This document shows positions 7,172-8,736 of a stretch of DNA of 8,736 nucleotides, in pieces. A model generated the notes under the pieces. It was given only the letters and a program-made list of their open reading frames with translations, ran no database searches and was not told the DNA's origin. The DNA lies in contig CAKRTZ010000069.1 of NCBI GenBank assembly GCA_934402515.1, forward strand, positions 1-8,736. Direction: 5' to 3'. The number at the start of each line of letters is the position of its first letter. The stretch's first letter is position 1. Made by a program: the position numbers and the translations under genes. Source of the stretch: an uncultured Lachnospiraceae bacterium (GTDB lineage Bacteria > Bacillota > Clostridia > Lachnospirales > Lachnospiraceae).

Positions 7172-7862
7172 GCATTCCCTCCTGCATCAGCCGGTATTTC
7201 AATTCTGCAATTTTCCAGTCTTCCATGGTGTCAATGTCCTGCACTTCGGACTCTGGAAGTTCTATGGAAACCATTTTCCTCATAAAAATCTGGTGCTGTT
7301 CCAGAAAGCTGGCTGCATTCAGGCAATAAAACTGTCCGCAGTCGTGATACATAGGCTCCAGATCCTGGCTTCTTGCCGTACGGTTCTCCGGCCATTTCAT
7401 CACGGTATAGCCGTCCTGCACCACGAAACCACGTTGGGGCGGATAGGAAAACCTGACCACCGGAGAGACAGTGTCCGCTCCTGTTTCCTGTAACTTTTCC
7501 ATGGCTGCCTGAAGCTTCCCGGCTGTCACAAAGGGAGCAGTGGGATAGATACAGCACACCGCATCAAAATGCCTGCCCTGTTTCCCGTATTCTCCTAACA
7601 CTTCCTCCAACACCTGGGCGGTGGTGGCGTAGTCATTGGAGGTCTGCTCACTGCGCAAGAAAGGAACCTTTGCCCCCGCCTGTAAGGCGATCTCCCGGAT
7701 TTCTTCACTGTCTGTGGAAACCATGACTTCGTCAAAGCAGCCACTCTCCAGCGCCGCCCCAATGGAATAACAAAGAATGGGCTTGCCACAAAACTCTTTG
7801 ATATTCTTTTTCGGAATTCGTTTACTGCCACCCCGGGCAGTGATTACTGCAAGATTACTCAT
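7164..7862 (-). CDS. pseF: Pseudaminic acid cytidylyltransferase (CMP-Pse synthetase)
   Basis: Activates pseudaminic acid with CTP to CMP-Pse, the donor for Pse transfer, in the cytoplasm. The 232-residue protein has the NeuA/CMP-NeuNAc synthetase fold signature. ITARGGSKRIPKKN (7-20) is the CTP-binding loop, STDSEEI (49-55) follows a beta strand, SQDLEPMYHDCGQFY (165-179) is the substrate region, and DIDTMEDW (209-216) holds the metal-binding aspartates. The QDL-x-x-x-YHD-x-G pattern and the length match PseF as I recall it better than longer sialic-acid NeuA proteins. The immediate pseI and pseG neighbours support Pse over Neu5Ac or legionaminate. The start at 7862 (MSNLAVI) gives an 8-base overlap with the upstream gene and uses the internal AGGAG. 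The 3' end overlaps pseI by 8 bases. Function is confident; sugar identity rests partly on context. Confidence 0.88.
   Translation of the reverse strand: MSNLAVITARGGSKRIPKKNIKEFCGKPILCYSIGAALESGCFDEVMVSTDSEEIREIALQAGAKVPFLRSEQTSNDYATTAQVLEEVLGEYGKQGRHFDAVCCIYPTAPFVTAGKLQAAMEKLQETGADTVSPVVRFSYPPQRGFVVQDGYTVMKWPENRTARSQDLEPMYHDCGQFYCLNAASFLEQHQIFMRKMVSIELPESEVQDIDTMEDWKIAELKYRLMQEGMHE
7178..7183 (-). promoter_or_regulatory. Consensus ribosome binding site for pseI inside pseF
   Basis: A full AGGAGG lies in the final codons of pseF, six bases before the pseI ATG at 7171. It fixes the start and supports coupled translation across the 8-base overlap. Confidence 0.8.
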
Positions 7863-8736
7863 GTTTCTCCTGTTCATAGGTACGCTCGCTGATGATATAG
7901 CGGGGACGTGCCTTTACCTCCAGATAAATCTTTCCAATATATTCTCCCAATACACCCAGGCAGATCAGCTGGATACCCCCCATAAAGCAGACGATGCACA
8001 CGGTACTGGTCCATCCCACAACCGTGTGACCGGTGAGAGCCCGTATCACTGCCCAGATCACACCGATAAAGCTGATGAGTGAAACAGTAATTCCCATTCC
8101 GGTAATCATACGAATGGGTTTAATGCTCAGGCTGGTAATTCCATCAAAGGCAAGCGCCAGCATTTTCGACAAAGGGTAGTGGGATTCTCCTGCCATGCGC
8201 TCATGGCGCTCATAGTAGACGCAGGTGCTTTTAAAGCCCACCAGAGGAAACATGCCTCTGAGGAACAGATTGACTTCCTTGAAATTGGCAAACTCCTGAA
8301 GGACTCTGGAGGATACCAGGCGGTAATCCGCATGATTATAGACAGATTCCACTCCCATTCTGTTCAACAATTTGTAAAAGGATTCTGCGGTAAAACGCTT
8401 AAAGAAGGAATCGGTGGTACGCTTGCTGCGCACTCCGTACACGATCTCCGCTCCATCATGGTAAGCGTCCACCATGGCTTCCATGGCTGTGATATCATCC
8501 TGTCCGTCACAATCGATGGAGATGGTGATGTCCGCCAGATCTTTGGCTTCCATCAATCCTGCCAGCACGGCATTCTGGTGTCCCCGGTTGCGGCTCTGGC
8601 TGATTCCCTCAAAATGTTCATCCTGCTGTGACAGCTGGGTAATGATTTCCCAGGTGCGGTCTTTACTGCCATCATTTACAAATAAAATACGGCTGTCCTC
8701 ACTGATTTTTCCTTTTTGAATCAGATCCTTCAATTC
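7855..8736 (-). CDS. GtrB/DPM1-like polyprenyl-phosphate glycosyltransferase, family 2 (5' end missing)
   Basis: Predicted GT2 enzyme that transfers a sugar from a nucleotide donor to undecaprenyl phosphate on the cytoplasmic face. The reading frame is open through the right edge; 293 residues are visible. A TTG at 8733 is not believed to be the start, because the usual N-terminal strand with a VPCYNE-type motif is missing. Family length suggests about 25 to 35 absent residues. Visible motifs, counted from that TTG, are VNDGSKDRT (19-27), SRNRGHQNAVLAGL (47-60) and DCDGQDD (74-80), which carries the metal/nucleotide aspartates. GESHYPLSKM (182-191) lies just before the membrane part. Two hydrophobic segments near 207-231 and 241-265 are followed by a basic tail, as in GtrB, CsbB and YkcC. 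It ends inside the start of pseF. The transferred sugar cannot be read from sequence. Such enzymes usually feed an extracytoplasmic GT-C partner, and two candidates lie downstream. Confidence 0.88.
   Translation of the reverse strand, partial: ELKDLIQKGKISEDSRILFVNDGSKDRTWEIITQLSQQDEHFEGISQSRNRGHQNAVLAGLMEAKDLADITISIDCDGQDDITAMEAMVDAYHDGAEIVYGVRSKRTTDSFFKRFTAESFYKLLNRMGVESVYNHADYRLVSSRVLQEFANFKEVNLFLRGMFPLVGFKSTCVYYERHERMAGESHYPLSKMLALAFDGITSLSIKPIRMITGMGITVSLISFIGVIWAVIRALTGHTVVGWTSTVCIVCFMGGIQLICLGVLGEYIGKIYLEVKARPRYIISERTYEQEKHE
7867..7871 (-). promoter_or_regulatory. Ribosome binding site deciding the pseF start
   Basis: AGGAG is encoded inside the last codons of the upstream glycosyltransferase and ends four bases before the ATG at 7862. 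The in-frame ATG five codons further upstream (7877) has no comparable site, so 7862 is preferred. The spacing is on the short side. Confidence 0.6.

Larger units (their letters stand above)
1..8736 (-). other. Interior of a single polycistronic surface-glycan operon
   Basis: All nine genes are read from the minus strand. Junctions, in transcription order, are an 8-base overlap, an 8-base overlap, direct abutment (TAG then ATG), a 4-base ATGA overlap, a 14-base gap, a roughly 44-base overlap, a 17-base gap and a 4-base ATGA overlap. No intergenic space is large enough for a conventional promoter or terminator, so co-transcription with translational coupling is the natural reading. Neither the operon's promoter nor its end is in the window, because both terminal genes run off the edges. 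The functional content (nucleotide-sugar synthesis, lipid-linked glycosyltransferase, membrane acyltransferase, GT-C-like proteins) is coherent for one cell-surface glycan. Confidence 0.85.

Noticed and set aside
6116..7862. Reading pseF/pseI as sialic acid genes neuA/neuB
   Set aside because: The pseI signatures (IQTYT, RPS-x-GL-x-PK-x-Y), the short pseF with its QDL-x-x-x-YHD motif, and the linked pseG and GNAT fit pseudaminic acid. No UDP-GlcNAc 2-epimerase (NeuC) is seen in the window. A legionaminate variant is less likely but not formally excluded.
7164..7877. pseF starting at the upstream ATG 7877
   Set aside because: No good ribosome binding site there. The ATG at 7862 is preceded by AGGAG, gives the usual short N-terminus before the ITARGGS motif, and mirrors the next junction.

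Overview
The window is the interior of one surface-glycan biosynthesis operon. All nine genes lie on the minus strand, so transcription runs from the right edge to the left edge. Genes overlap or are separated by at most 17 bases, and both end genes are cut by the window. I see no promoter, terminator, RNA gene, mobile element, repeat array or CRISPR. The base composition is near balanced by eye. Strong AGGAGG-type ribosome binding sites and the protein style suggest a low-to-mid GC Gram-positive Clostridia, plausibly a gut Lachnospiraceae. This is inference only; there is no taxonomic marker.

Layout in transcription order. The first gene is a GtrB/DPM1-like family 2 glycosyltransferase (N-terminus cut), predicted to charge polyprenyl phosphate with a sugar. 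Four pseudaminic-acid genes follow: pseF (CMP-Pse synthetase), pseI (Pse synthase), a GNAT acetyltransferase at the pseH position, and pseG (UDP-sugar hydrolase). Next come a family 3 integral-membrane acyltransferase, a large polytopic GT-C-like membrane protein with a soluble C-terminal domain, wecE (dTDP-4-amino-4,6-dideoxygalactose transaminase), and the start of a second polytopic membrane protein.

Working together: the Pse genes cover the later steps of CMP-pseudaminic acid synthesis (acetylation, UDP removal, PEP condensation, CMP activation). The two first steps (pseB, pseC) are not in the window. wecE supplies a second, unrelated amino sugar, dTDP-Fuc4N, whose precursor enzymes (RmlA/RmlB type) are also not in the window. 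The polyprenyl-phosphate glycosyltransferase, the GT-C-like proteins and the acyltransferase fit decoration or assembly of the glycan at the membrane. The predicted product is a capsule, teichoic-type polymer or glycoprotein glycan carrying Pse and possibly Fuc4N.

I found no radically new system. The points most worth following up are the pairing of a Pse pathway with an ECA-type wecE, the absence of any obvious Pse transferase, and the two uncharacterised membrane proteins flanking wecE.
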